A stretch of DNA of 64,000 nt, from contig OZ244944.1 of NCBI GenBank assembly GCA_965222335.1, positions 1,364,001-1,428,000 on the forward strand, read 5' to 3'. The notes beneath the pieces are model-generated. The model searched no databases. It had not been told where the DNA came from and saw nothing but the letters and a program-made list of their open reading frames with translations. This stretch comes from G965222335 sp965222335. GTDB lineage: Bacteria > Pseudomonadota > Gammaproteobacteria > Pseudomonadales > Halieaceae. Positions 43,913-52,500 of this stretch are shown one piece after another; the stretch's first letter is position 1, and each line of letters begins with the position of its first letter. The translations under genes were made by a program, and so were the position numbers.

Positions 43913-44890
43913 TCATTGGGCATCGCTCGTCACGGTCCCCTGAATCGATGCAATTTTTACGGCTTTGAGACCATTACTGCTGCCGTATTCCCCTTCGGCA
44001 ATCGGCAGATCCTCCAAACGAATCTTGACCGTTTCCGGCATTTTCAACGGCAGGATATGACCAACGCGCAGGGCGAGGGTCTCGGCCAGGCTCAGCTCGA
44101 GCTGCGATAGCTCGACGCTGACTCCCAGTTGCAGCGAGGGCAGGCGCGCTTCCAGCACTTCACTCCAGGCACCGGGGCCTTCGGTGGTCTGCTGAGTCGA
44201 CTTCGCCAGGCGCTGCTTGAAGGGCTCGATCGCGGAGAACGGGATCACCAGTTGCAGTGAGCCACTCCAATCGTCGCCTGTGGCGATATTGAGCTGCAGA
44301 ACCAGAACCTGATTGTCGGTTGGCTCCGCTGCCAGTTTGTCGGTGTTTGGCTGCACCTCCATGGCGTCGGGTTGCAGGTTGAGGCGTTCACTCCAGGCCT
44401 CCTGCATGGCCTCCAGCACGCGCTTGCCAAGCAACTCGGCCATACGCTGCTCACCGGGCGACAGCACCTTGCGCCTGCGTCCGGACTGTCCTGCCCCGGC
44501 ACTACCTCCGAAGTATCGATTGACCAGGATCGACAGCAATTCCGCGGGACAGGTCAGGTAGCAGCCGCCCCTGAGGGGCGACATACGAAAACTGAGTAAT
44601 GCCGCCTCCTCTTCCAGAGACATCAGCAGGTCAGCGTAAGTCGCCATCCTCGGCGATTCGGCAGTAATGCTGAAGCGCAGTCCGAACGCCTGGGCCAGGG
44701 TAAAGCCCAGCTGTTCAGCATGGCGCTGGTGCGTACCTGGCAACAGCGACATCTGGCGGAGAACCCCGGCTTCACGGGCAGTGAAATCAAACAGCCCATA
44801 GTCTGTGGGGTTGTCGCGAGTGTGCTCGAACTGCTCGGCGATTTCTGACAGCGCCGCAAGTTCGCTTTCCGAGAGTATGCTGTCGCTCAC
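43913..44890 (-). CDS. fliM: Flagellar motor switch protein FliM
   Basis: 325 residues. The N-terminal CheY-binding motif, usually LSQxEIDALL, reads LSESELAALS, so it is weakened. The middle domain (MSPLRGGCYLTCP, LVNRYFGG) and the C-terminal SpoA domain are present. Part of the C-ring and the target of phospho-CheY in relatives. Confidence 0.95.
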   Translation of the reverse strand: MSDSILSESELAALSEIAEQFEHTRDNPTDYGLFDFTAREAGVLRQMSLLPGTHQRHAEQLGFTLAQAFGLRFSITAESPRMATYADLLMSLEEEAALLSFRMSPLRGGCYLTCPAELLSILVNRYFGGSAGAGQSGRRRKVLSPGEQRMAELLGKRVLEAMQEAWSERLNLQPDAMEVQPNTDKLAAEPTDNQVLVLQLNIATGDDWSGSLQLVIPFSAIEPFKQRLAKSTQQTTEGPGAWSEVLEARLPSLQLGVSVELSQLELSLAETLALRVGHILPLKMPETVKIRLEDLPIAEGEYGSSNGLKAVKIASIQGTVTSDAQ

Positions 44891-44901
44891 TGTCCGCCCC
44901 T

Positions 44902-45420
44902 CTACTGGAGCACGAAAGAGGTGAAGAACACGTCGTCGACGGCGCCTGCGCCATGACCGGCCAGAACCTCGTTGACGGCGTCAAGGATGGATACGCGCAG
45001 CGCCTCTTTACCCTCCGCAGTGCGCAGAGCCGCGAAGTCCTGCTCGCTCAACAACATGATCAAGCGATTGCGCACAGCCGGCATGTTGTGCCGGGCGCGG
45101 GCCAGACTCTCCTCGCTGTAGGCCATGAGCTGCAGCTCAGTCTGTACGTAGCGGATCGCGCCCTGGTAATCAAAATTCACGAGCAGCTTGTCCATCGCCA
45201 GGTAGTGAGCCTCCTGCGGTGCCCGCTCTTCCTCAACGGTCTCCGCACCGGCGCCGGATCCCTGCGCTGACTGCTGCGTGCCCATGAACCACCAGGCGCC
45301 CGCGCCACCGCCCAGCAGTAAAACCACTGCCAGGGCGATCCACAGCCAGTGACCGCGCTTGCCGCTGTTTTCATCTTCCGCGCCCTTGCGCAGATTCAAG
45401 TCGTTCTCGTCCTGAGCCAT
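44902..45420 (-). CDS. fliL: Flagellar basal-body protein FliL
   Basis: 172 residues from ATG at 45420 (GGAGAGG before it; the longer frame to 45495 would begin inside the sigma-54 promoter). One membrane helix (WIALAVVLLLGGGAGAWWF), then the periplasmic domain (YLAMDKLLVNFD, RNRLIMLLSEQDF). Supports stator function. First gene of the long fliL-to-motD run. Confidence 0.94.
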   Translation of the reverse strand: MAQDENDLNLRKGAEDENSGKRGHWLWIALAVVLLLGGGAGAWWFMGTQQSAQGSGAGAETVEEERAPQEAHYLAMDKLLVNFDYQGAIRYVQTELQLMAYSEESLARARHNMPAVRNRLIMLLSEQDFAALRTAEGKEALRVSILDAVNEVLAGHGAGAVDDVFFTSFVLQ

Positions 45421-45454
45421 TTTCCCCTCTCCATGCCGAGTCTTGCCTCTACAG

Positions 45455-45593
45455 ATCGTGGCAACCCGCAGCCGAGGCTTTTCTGCAAGTCCCATGCCAC
45501 CCGTAAATTAACATGAAATTCAATAACTTAAACAGCAGCTGGCGGGCAGTGACGGTAATTTGACGGCCTCGTGGGGGTCCATCGTGGCAACCC
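45455..45593. repeat. 13-bp direct repeat flanking the fliL promoter
   Basis: ATCGTGGCAACCC occurs exactly at 45455-45467 and 45581-45593, 126 bases apart. One copy lies about 80 bases upstream of the -24 box, where an enhancer site would sit, and the other near the transcript start. Possible activator or regulator sites. Confidence 0.4.
45484..45500 (-). promoter_or_regulatory. Sigma-54 promoter of fliL
   Basis: On the minus strand TGGCATGGGACTTGCA has GG-N10-GC spacing and one mismatch to TGGCAC-N5-TTGCA. The predicted start is near 45473, 53 bases before the fliL ATG. Confidence 0.82.
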
Positions 45594-45673
45594 GGGGATG
45601 ACACGGGGCGCCACCAGGGGCTGCGCCGCCAGCGCGCCAGATCGAGAGCGGGGATAGTGGAACGGGGTTTGGG

Positions 45674-46984
45674 CTAGACGTAACAGTCCAGCAAGCGGGG
45701 AGCCTCAGTGCCCGAGGCGGTGGCGGGTGTCGTCACACCCTCATGATCGGCACCCGCAGCGACGCTGTCTCCAGGCTGGGCCTGTCCCCCGCCGGCGTTC
45801 GGCTGCTCAGGGTTAGCCTGCGACCGGTCGCCGACTTCCGCCCGCACCAGTTGCAGCCCGCCCTGGTCCATCATCTCCCGCAGGCGGGGCAGGGATGCCT
45901 CTATGGCATCCCGCGCGGCAGGATTATCCGCAGTGAATACGACCCTGGCCTGGTCACCGTCCGTGGTAATCGCAATGTGCAGGCGTCCCAACTCAGCAGG
46001 GTGCAGCTGCAAGTTGGCCTCCTGCGGGCCACCTCCAGAGCGCGCGTTGGCTCGCAGGTGCAAGAACAGCTCACCGGTAAATTCGGCACTGCCGGGGTCA
46101 CTGTACAGAGCCTGGGGCAGCCCTGCCGGAGCGCGTGGGGCGGAGGCGCTGCCCTCAGCTCCGAGCAGGGCGGTCGCGGCCTGCATGAGCCCGGTCACCT
46201 GGGAGCCCGCAGCGTGGCCATCGCCAGTCTGGGGCAAGAGCCCCGCTGGGCGTGTGGCCAGCAACTCCACTTCCGCCGTTGGCGGACGCCCCGACTCGGC
46301 GGCACCTGGGGCGGCAGCCAGGAGTGCGGGATCGGCTTCGCCTTGCGGCGCCTGTGCGGCGGCGCCGAAGGGGGTCGAAGCCGCTGCCTGTGCGGGCAAA
46401 CTGGCAGGCGGCGGTGGGCCCGGCACCGGCTTGCCCGGGCTGCTACCGAGCATCGCCTCCGACGCCAGCGCTGCCTCGGATGGCAGTACCGGTGACGCGC
46501 GGCCCTGCTCCGCCAGGATCACCTGCTCCGGCCTTGCAGCTGTCGCGGCGATTTCGGCCACTGCCAGCGGCGGCGGTCTCTCGGCGCCGCTATTGGTCGC
46601 TCCCGGAGCTGCGGGCAAAGCGGTCGCCGCAGCAGCAGTAACAGGGTCACTCTGCGCCGCGGTCTGAGACAGCGAGGGCGCGGGAACCGTCGTGGGCAGG
46701 CGCGGGGCGGCAACAGGCGGCAAACCATTGCCAGCCAGCGGCAAGTTCAAGCCTGGCTGCGCGGCACTGTCCAGGTCATCGGCCTCGACTGCTTCGGGCA
46801 ATGGGGGTGGCTGCGCTAGCGCAGGTGCGGCGGGCAGCGGCGCGCGGCCCCCTGCGCCCCGCAACAGGGCGGCAAAAGGCGGCGTTCCGCCCGGCCCGGC
46901 TTCAGCGCGACCCTCCACCGCACCCGCGCCGGGGGCCACAGGGCTGGCTGCGGCAGTGGGCGATAATAGGATGAGGGGGTTCAT
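45674..46984 (-). CDS. fliK: Flagellar hook-length control protein FliK
   Basis: 436 residues. The N-terminal 300 residues are Ala/Pro/Gly-rich and low in complexity (the ruler); the C-terminal FliK domain (from about 310) has EANLQLHPAELGRLHIAITTDGDQARVVF. It measures the hook and triggers the FlhB switch. The ATG at 46984 lies almost at the predicted start site of its sigma-54 promoter. Confidence 0.93.
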   Translation of the reverse strand: MNPLILLSPTAAASPVAPGAGAVEGRAEAGPGGTPPFAALLRGAGGRAPLPAAPALAQPPPLPEAVEADDLDSAAQPGLNLPLAGNGLPPVAAPRLPTTVPAPSLSQTAAQSDPVTAAAATALPAAPGATNSGAERPPPLAVAEIAATAARPEQVILAEQGRASPVLPSEAALASEAMLGSSPGKPVPGPPPPASLPAQAAASTPFGAAAQAPQGEADPALLAAAPGAAESGRPPTAEVELLATRPAGLLPQTGDGHAAGSQVTGLMQAATALLGAEGSASAPRAPAGLPQALYSDPGSAEFTGELFLHLRANARSGGGPQEANLQLHPAELGRLHIAITTDGDQARVVFTADNPAARDAIEASLPRLREMMDQGGLQLVRAEVGDRSQANPEQPNAGGGQAQPGDSVAAGADHEGVTTPATASGTEAPRLLDCYV

Positions 46985-46995
46985 GGCTTCAGTAC

Positions 46996-47012
46996 TGCAA
47001 AGCCTGTGCCAG
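46996..47012 (-). promoter_or_regulatory. Sigma-54 promoter of fliK, almost no leader
   Basis: Minus-strand CTGGCACAGGCTTTGCA is a perfect TGGCAC-N5-TTGCA with GG-N10-GC spacing. The predicted start site is near 46985, one base before the fliK ATG, which implies a leaderless transcript. Confidence 0.82.
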
Positions 47013-47049
47013 AATGCAGCGTGATCGCGGCGGAGACCGGGTGGAGCTG

Positions 47050-47496
47050 CTAGGTCTCGCTCCGGTATTGGGCCGCGGAGCGGTCGTCAAGCTGGCGCTG
47101 CTCCCGCTTGTCGCTTTCGCGCTGCGCCTGCCTGCGATAGCGCGCCACCAGATCGTCTATCCGGCTGTGGTGCTGGCTGCGTTGCTGCAGTTCCTGCCGC
47201 TGCTGCCCCAGGGCCTCGTCGCTACGTTGCACCACCCCCTGCTGTTGCTGGATCGCTTCCGCGAGCGAGGCCAGGAAGCGCCGGTAGTCGCGCATCTGCT
47301 CGGCCGACATGCCAATGGCGCTGGCCTCCCGCAGGTGCTGTTCATACTCTTTCTGGAAGGCCTGCAGCTGCGCGAGCTGGGACTCGGCGGCCCCGTGCTG
47401 TTCGCGGCGTTCCTGCAGGTGACCCGCGGCCCGGTCACGCTCCGTCTCCGCCAGCTGTGCCACCCTGCTGAGCTTGCCTACCCGGTCCCGATTCAT
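47050..47496 (-). CDS. fliJ: Flagellar export chaperone FliJ
   Basis: 148 residues, almost entirely charged coiled coil rich in Glu, Gln, Arg and Ala, as expected of FliJ. Overlaps fliI by 4 bases. Cytoplasmic, part of the export ATPase complex. Confidence 0.92.
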   Translation of the reverse strand: MNRDRVGKLSRVAQLAETERDRAAGHLQERREQHGAAESQLAQLQAFQKEYEQHLREASAIGMSAEQMRDYRRFLASLAEAIQQQQGVVQRSDEALGQQRQELQQRSQHHSRIDDLVARYRRQAQRESDKREQRQLDDRSAAQYRSET

Positions 47497-48866
47497 CGCG
47501 TATTCTCCAGCCCCGCCTGCTCCGCCACCCGCAGCAGGGCCTGCAGGCTACCCAACATATCCACGCGCTCCTGGCGCTCCTGGCGCAGGAAGTCACGAAC
47601 AGGCTCAATAGCCCGCACCGCGCTGTCTACTGCGGGATCGCTGCCACGCTCATAGGCGCCGATCGCAATCAGATCACGATTGGCCTGGTAGGTAGCGTAC
47701 AGGCCTTTGATTCGGCGCGCGATATCCAGCTGCGCCGGGTCCACAACCGCCGGCATTGAACGACTGATCGAGGCCTCGATGTCGATCGCCGGAAACAGCC
47801 CGCTATCCGCGATCTCGCGGGCCAGCACAAGATGACCGTCCAGAATTGCCCGGGAAGCGTCGGCGATCGGGTCATCCAGGTCGTCCCCTTCCACCAGCAC
47901 CGTGTAAAAAGCGGTAATTGAGCCGGCCCCCACGTTCCCTGCCCGCTCCACGAGGGCGGGCAGGAGGGAAAACACCGAAGGGGGATAACCCTTGGACACC
48001 GGGGGCTCCCCGGCGGCGAGCCCGATCTCCCGCTGAGCCTGGGCAAACCGGGTCAGGGAATCCATCAGCAACAATACATCCCGCCCCTGCTCGCGGAAAT
48101 GCTCGGCAATGGCGGTGGCACGCCAGGCCCCGTGCAGGCGCATCAGCGGCGGGTCATCTGCCGGTGTCGCTACAATGACCGCGCGCGCGCGCCCCTCGGG
48201 ACCGAGCACCTCCTCGATAAACTCACGGACCTCGCGCCCGCGCTCACCCACCAGACCCACCACGATCACGTCGGCGGTACTGTGCCGGGTCATCATGCCC
48301 AGCAGGGTACTCTTACCCACGCCGCTGCCGGCAAACAGGCCCATGCGTTGCCCTTTGCCAACGGTGAGCAGGGCATTGATTGCGCGCACGCCCACATCCA
48401 GGGGCGAATTGATGGGACCGCGGGCGAGCGGGTTGATCGCCGCTCCGCGCAGTGGACGATGGGTGGCAAAATGCAGGACTGGTCCGTCATCGAGCAGATG
48501 CCCGGCACCGTCCACCACCCGACCCAGCAAGTCCTCGTCCACCGCCACCCGGTGGCTGAAACCCAGGGCTTGCACCGGCGCCCCCGGCATAATGCCCTGG
48601 ATGCCGCCCTCCGGCGTCAGGATCAGGCGGTTGCCGGCGAAGCCAATGACCTCTGCCTCGACGCTGCGACCCTCGGTGGTGGCAATCCGGCAGCGACTGC
48701 CGATGGACGCGCGGCAGCCTTCCGCCTCCAGACGCATGCCCACCATCTGCACCACACGCCCCTCGCGGGCAAGGGTTGCGGGCGCGACCAGGGCGCGGCG
48801 CGAGGCCAGGCGGGCCGCCAGCGCCTGCTCGCGTTCGGCGATCAGATCGCTGTCCAGGACACTCAC
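47493..48866 (-). CDS. fliI: Flagellum-specific ATPase FliI
   Basis: 457 residues. Walker A GSGVGKS at 180-186 within LFAGSGVGKSTLLGMM; Walker B region VLLLMDSLTRFAQAQRE. Hexameric F1-like export ATPase. Overlaps fliH by 4 bases. Confidence 0.97.
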   Translation of the reverse strand: MSVLDSDLIAEREQALAARLASRRALVAPATLAREGRVVQMVGMRLEAEGCRASIGSRCRIATTEGRSVEAEVIGFAGNRLILTPEGGIQGIMPGAPVQALGFSHRVAVDEDLLGRVVDGAGHLLDDGPVLHFATHRPLRGAAINPLARGPINSPLDVGVRAINALLTVGKGQRMGLFAGSGVGKSTLLGMMTRHSTADVIVVGLVGERGREVREFIEEVLGPEGRARAVIVATPADDPPLMRLHGAWRATAIAEHFREQGRDVLLLMDSLTRFAQAQREIGLAAGEPPVSKGYPPSVFSLLPALVERAGNVGAGSITAFYTVLVEGDDLDDPIADASRAILDGHLVLAREIADSGLFPAIDIEASISRSMPAVVDPAQLDIARRIKGLYATYQANRDLIAIGAYERGSDPAVDSAVRAIEPVRDFLRQERQERVDMLGSLQALLRVAEQAGLENTR

Positions 48867-49486
48867 TCTCCTTCCCCGTCGACGGTTGCCCCCGCCTGCC
48901 GGCGGGGAGAGGCCTCCAGCGTCCGCCGCAGACTGTCGGCAATGCGCCGTTCAATGGTGGCGTCCAGAAACCAGCCAGGCGCCTCCACCTGGCACCCTCC
49001 AGGGCTGATCGCGGGGTCCTCACGCAAGCGCACCGCGCCGGAGGCAGCCGGCATTAGCGCGGCCAGGTATTCCCGATCGGCGGGATTGAGTATCAGTTCC
49101 ACCGGCTCACTGAGATTAGCCAGGTGCTCCAGCACTTCCGGCACGATGTTCTCGATCAAGCCGGGGACCGAGGATGCGGCCTCACGCACCACGGCGGTGA
49201 CCAGTTCGCTCACCAGCGCCTCCAGCTCCGAGGCAAGCCGGTCAGTCTGCAGGCGATAGGGAGATGCCATGCTTTGCCACAGGGTTTGCATCCGGGATAC
49301 CAGCTCCGCCGCTTCCTGCTCTCCCGCCGCACGCCCCTCGGCCAGACCCTGCGCATACCCCTCAGCGCGCGAATCCTCCAGGGCGCGGGCCAGCGCCTCG
49401 TCGGCGCCGCGGCGAGAGGCCGGCAGGCGCGACTTCGCGTCAAACTGTGGTGGATGCCAGGCTGCCGGTGGCTCAGACAAAGCCAT
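48863..49486 (-). CDS. fliH: Flagellar export regulator FliH
   Basis: 207 residues from ATG at 49486 (MALSEPPAAWHPPQF); the longer frame is an artefact of fliG antisense reading. Helical central part with GxxxG-like Ala/Glu/Gly-rich stretch (AEGYAQGLAEGRAAGEQEA), then the FliH domain. Binds FliI. Overlaps fliG by 14 bases. Confidence 0.93.
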   Translation of the reverse strand: MALSEPPAAWHPPQFDAKSRLPASRRGADEALARALEDSRAEGYAQGLAEGRAAGEQEAAELVSRMQTLWQSMASPYRLQTDRLASELEALVSELVTAVVREAASSVPGLIENIVPEVLEHLANLSEPVELILNPADREYLAALMPAASGAVRLREDPAISPGGCQVEAPGWFLDATIERRIADSLRRTLEASPRRQAGATVDGEGE

Positions 49487-50489
49487 CGTCTCCCGAGCCC
49501 AGCATGATCTCGCCCTCGTCGGCGAGCCGGCGCGCCGTTTCCAGGATTTCCCGCTGGTGCGACTCCACCTCCGCGAGCCGTACCGGCCCCTTGGCCTCCA
49601 GGTCCTCGCGCAGCATGTCGGCGGCCCGGGTCGACATATTGCCAAAGAATTTCTGCTGCACGGACTCGTCCACGCCTTTCAGCGCAATGACCAGACCATC
49701 CACTGCAATCTCGCGTATCAGCCGCTGCATACTTCGGTCATCCAGCGCCAGCAGGTCATCAAACACGAACATCAGCTCGGCAATCTTGGTGCCCAACGCC
49801 TCGTCCTGTTCCTTGATAGAGGAAAGCAACTGCTCCTCCAGCTCACTGTCCAGGCGATTGAGAATCGCCGCGGCGCTGCCCTTGCCATCCACCGGCCGTG
49901 CCGGGGAAGCCTGTTTTTTACCAAGCTGTGACTCGAGGATGCCGTCTAGCTCCTCCAGCGCCTGGGGATCAATCTGCTCAAGGCTGGCGACGCGGTAAAG
50001 TATCTCGTCACGCGCCTCCGCGGGCAGCTGCCTGAGTACCTGCGCGGCATGATCGTCCTCGAGCGAGGCCAGCACCATGGCGATGATCTGGGGATGCTCG
50101 TCGCGTATCAAATCAGACACCGCGGCGGATTCCATCCAGCGCAGAGCATCCAGCCCGGTGCTCGTGGCATCGCCGGGCATGAACTTGGAAAGCATGGAGC
50201 GCGCGCGGCTCTCCCCCAAGGCGTGGGTGAGCACCCGCCGGGTAAACTCGGTTGCGCCCAGCCCCAGCGGGTTCAGGCTCGATGCCTGGTCATGAAACTC
50301 CCGCATCACCGTGGCCACCTGGGCATTGGTCAGGGCGGTCAGCGAGTTCATCGCCTCGCCAATGAGCTGGACCTCACGGGGTTCCATGTAGCGCATCACG
50401 GCCGTCGCCGATTCCTCCCCCACGCCCAGCAGGAACACCGCGGCCCGCTGCGGCCCCGTCAAGCGCGCCTCCACTGCTGCCTCAGCCAT
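49473..50489 (-). CDS. fliG: Flagellar motor switch protein FliG
   Basis: 338 residues, with N-terminal (FliF-binding), middle (EHPQIIAMVLASLEDDHAAQVL) and C-terminal torque domains (MFVFDDLLALDDRSMQRLIREI). Overlaps fliF by 8 bases. Confidence 0.97.
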   Translation of the reverse strand: MAEAAVEARLTGPQRAAVFLLGVGEESATAVMRYMEPREVQLIGEAMNSLTALTNAQVATVMREFHDQASSLNPLGLGATEFTRRVLTHALGESRARSMLSKFMPGDATSTGLDALRWMESAAVSDLIRDEHPQIIAMVLASLEDDHAAQVLRQLPAEARDEILYRVASLEQIDPQALEELDGILESQLGKKQASPARPVDGKGSAAAILNRLDSELEEQLLSSIKEQDEALGTKIAELMFVFDDLLALDDRSMQRLIREIAVDGLVIALKGVDESVQQKFFGNMSTRAADMLREDLEAKGPVRLAEVESHQREILETARRLADEGEIMLGSGDDGFV

Positions 50490-52128
50490 TGTCAGCCACC
50501 CACTGTTTCATCACATGAGCGGCGCGCCTGGGTTCCTCTTCAACCACGCTGCGCGCCCTCGTTAGTTGCTCCTGATATCCCTCGTGTCCCAGCGCCCGCT
50601 GCTCGCTGGCGAGCGTCACCCGGTCATCGCCCAGTTCGGCGTCTCCCGCCGCCTCCGTGCCACCAGCGGCCAGGGCACGTCGTTGTTCCGGACTGTTAAG
50701 TGCGGGGGCGGCGCTGATCGAGAAGCGGATCAGGGGCCGAATCACGAATAACACCAGCAGAACCACACCCAGGGCCACTGACAGCCAGCGGGACAGGCTC
50801 CACACCCAGTCCTGGTCCAGCAGCGAGGGACTGCTTTCCACCCCGACCGCGGCCGGCGGCGTCACAAAGGAGGCATTGATCACACTCACCGTGTCACCGC
50901 GGGCCTCGTCAAAGCCAATGGCGTCGCGGGCCAGCCGGGTGATTTCCTCGATCCGCGAGGCCGGCAGTGGCACCTGACTGGTGGTGCCGTCTTCCGCGGT
51001 TTCTTCCGCGTAATCCACGACCAGCGCCACCGACAGTTTGCGGATACTCCCCGGCGTCTCGCGAATGTGGCTGATGGTCTTGTCGATCTCGTAGTTGCGC
51101 AACTCACTGCGGTTGGTATTGACCGGCGGTGGCGTTTCAGCGGCCGCCTCCTGCGGCGCCTCGATAACTTCCGTGTCCGCGGGTGGCTGGTTGGACAGGG
51201 TGCCCGGTATCCCGCCGGCGGCGAGCGGGCGAGAGCTGACGGCTTCCGAGGTCTGCTCGCTGCGTACCACGGTGTCCGGAGCGTACTGTTCGCTGGTGCG
51301 TTCTACGCGGGTGAAGTCGATGTCCGCGGATACCTGCGCACGGACCGCGCCCGGACCGAGAATGGGCTCCAGGATGCCGGTGATGCGATCGCTGTAGCGC
51401 TGTTCAAGCAACTCCGCCAGCCGGAATTGCTCCTGGGTATAGCCAAAGTCGTCCTCCTGGCCCTGCCCCGACAGCAGGCGCCCCTGCTGGTCCACCACGG
51501 CAACCCCATCCGGCTGCAGGCTCGGCACACTGGAAGACACCAGGTTGACAACCCCGGCCAGTTGCCGGGGAGAAAGTGTCTGGCCGGCGTAGAGATGCAA
51601 TACCACCGAGGCCTCGGGTTTGTCTTGCTTGCGCAAAAAGGCAGACTGTCGTGTGACCGCCAGGTGGACCCGGGCACTGCGCACGCCGTCGAGTGCGGTA
51701 ATGGTCTGGGCCAGCTCCTGCTCCAGCGAGCGGTTAAACCTCGCTCGCTCCATAAAGCTGCTGAGACCAATCTCCTGCTCCTGGTACAGGCTCTCAAAGC
51801 CCTTCCCCGAGCCGGCGGGAAGCCCCTCGCTGGCCAGGAGAAGCCGGGCGCGCTGCACCTGGTCTGCCGCCACCGCGAGCATGCCCGTACGATCGCTAAG
51901 CCGGTAGTCGAAGCCCTGGCTCTCAAGGCTGGCAATCGCCCGGCTGACGTCTTCGCCGGCCAGCGACCCGAACAGCGGCTTGTAATCGGGCGTCGAGGCC
52001 CACTGCACCAGCCCCACCCCCACCGCGATACTCGCCGCGATGCCGAGCAGCAGCGCCAGCTGGCGGACGCCTGCCTGGTTACTGAAGGCGGCCAGGCGGG
52101 TTGAAAGTTGCGTATCTAGCGCCGCCAC
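50482..52128 (-). CDS. fliF: Flagellar MS-ring protein FliF
   Basis: 548 residues with two membrane helices (about 22-40 and 440-460) and the periplasmic ring-building motifs; ends in a FliG-binding tail. Standard FliF size. Confidence 0.97.
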   Translation of the reverse strand: MAALDTQLSTRLAAFSNQAGVRQLALLLGIAASIAVGVGLVQWASTPDYKPLFGSLAGEDVSRAIASLESQGFDYRLSDRTGMLAVAADQVQRARLLLASEGLPAGSGKGFESLYQEQEIGLSSFMERARFNRSLEQELAQTITALDGVRSARVHLAVTRQSAFLRKQDKPEASVVLHLYAGQTLSPRQLAGVVNLVSSSVPSLQPDGVAVVDQQGRLLSGQGQEDDFGYTQEQFRLAELLEQRYSDRITGILEPILGPGAVRAQVSADIDFTRVERTSEQYAPDTVVRSEQTSEAVSSRPLAAGGIPGTLSNQPPADTEVIEAPQEAAAETPPPVNTNRSELRNYEIDKTISHIRETPGSIRKLSVALVVDYAEETAEDGTTSQVPLPASRIEEITRLARDAIGFDEARGDTVSVINASFVTPPAAVGVESSPSLLDQDWVWSLSRWLSVALGVVLLVLFVIRPLIRFSISAAPALNSPEQRRALAAGGTEAAGDAELGDDRVTLASEQRALGHEGYQEQLTRARSVVEEEPRRAAHVMKQWVADNG

Positions 52129-52159
52129 ATCACGACCTTTCTAAGTCTCCGGCCACGGT

Positions 52160-52477
52160 TCATACCTGCATCCGCATGACTTCCTGGTAGGCATTCAATA
52201 GCTTGTTGCGAACCTCCGTCAGCGCCTGGAACTCGAGGCTCGCACGCTGCGCGGTGACCATCAGCTCGGTCAGCGAGACTTCTTCGCTGCCGGCCTCGAA
52301 GGCATCCGCCATCGCCCGCGAGGTCTGCATCGCCTGGTTAACCTCCTCCAGGGACTGCCGCATCACCGCGGAGAATTCCGTACCGTCACTCTTGGGCGCA
52401 GTATCGCTCTCGGTCCCGGCGCGCGCCGCCATGGCGCGCATCTGCGCCACCACCTGGCTGATTGCTGCCTCACTCAT
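52160..52477 (-). CDS. fliE: Flagellar hook-basal body protein FliE
   Basis: 105 residues. The C-terminal half (SLTELMVTAQRASLEFQALTEVRNKLLNAYQEVMRMQV, read in pieces) is the FliE signature. GGGAGG precedes the ATG. It joins the MS-ring to the rod. The upstream fleR gene is 23 bases away; I found no sigma-54 site between them. Confidence 0.96.
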   Translation of the reverse strand: MSEAAISQVVAQMRAMAARAGTESDTAPKSDGTEFSAVMRQSLEEVNQAMQTSRAMADAFEAGSEEVSLTELMVTAQRASLEFQALTEVRNKLLNAYQEVMRMQV

Positions 52478-52500
52478 TTCGTTTCCTCCCGGTTTCCAGG

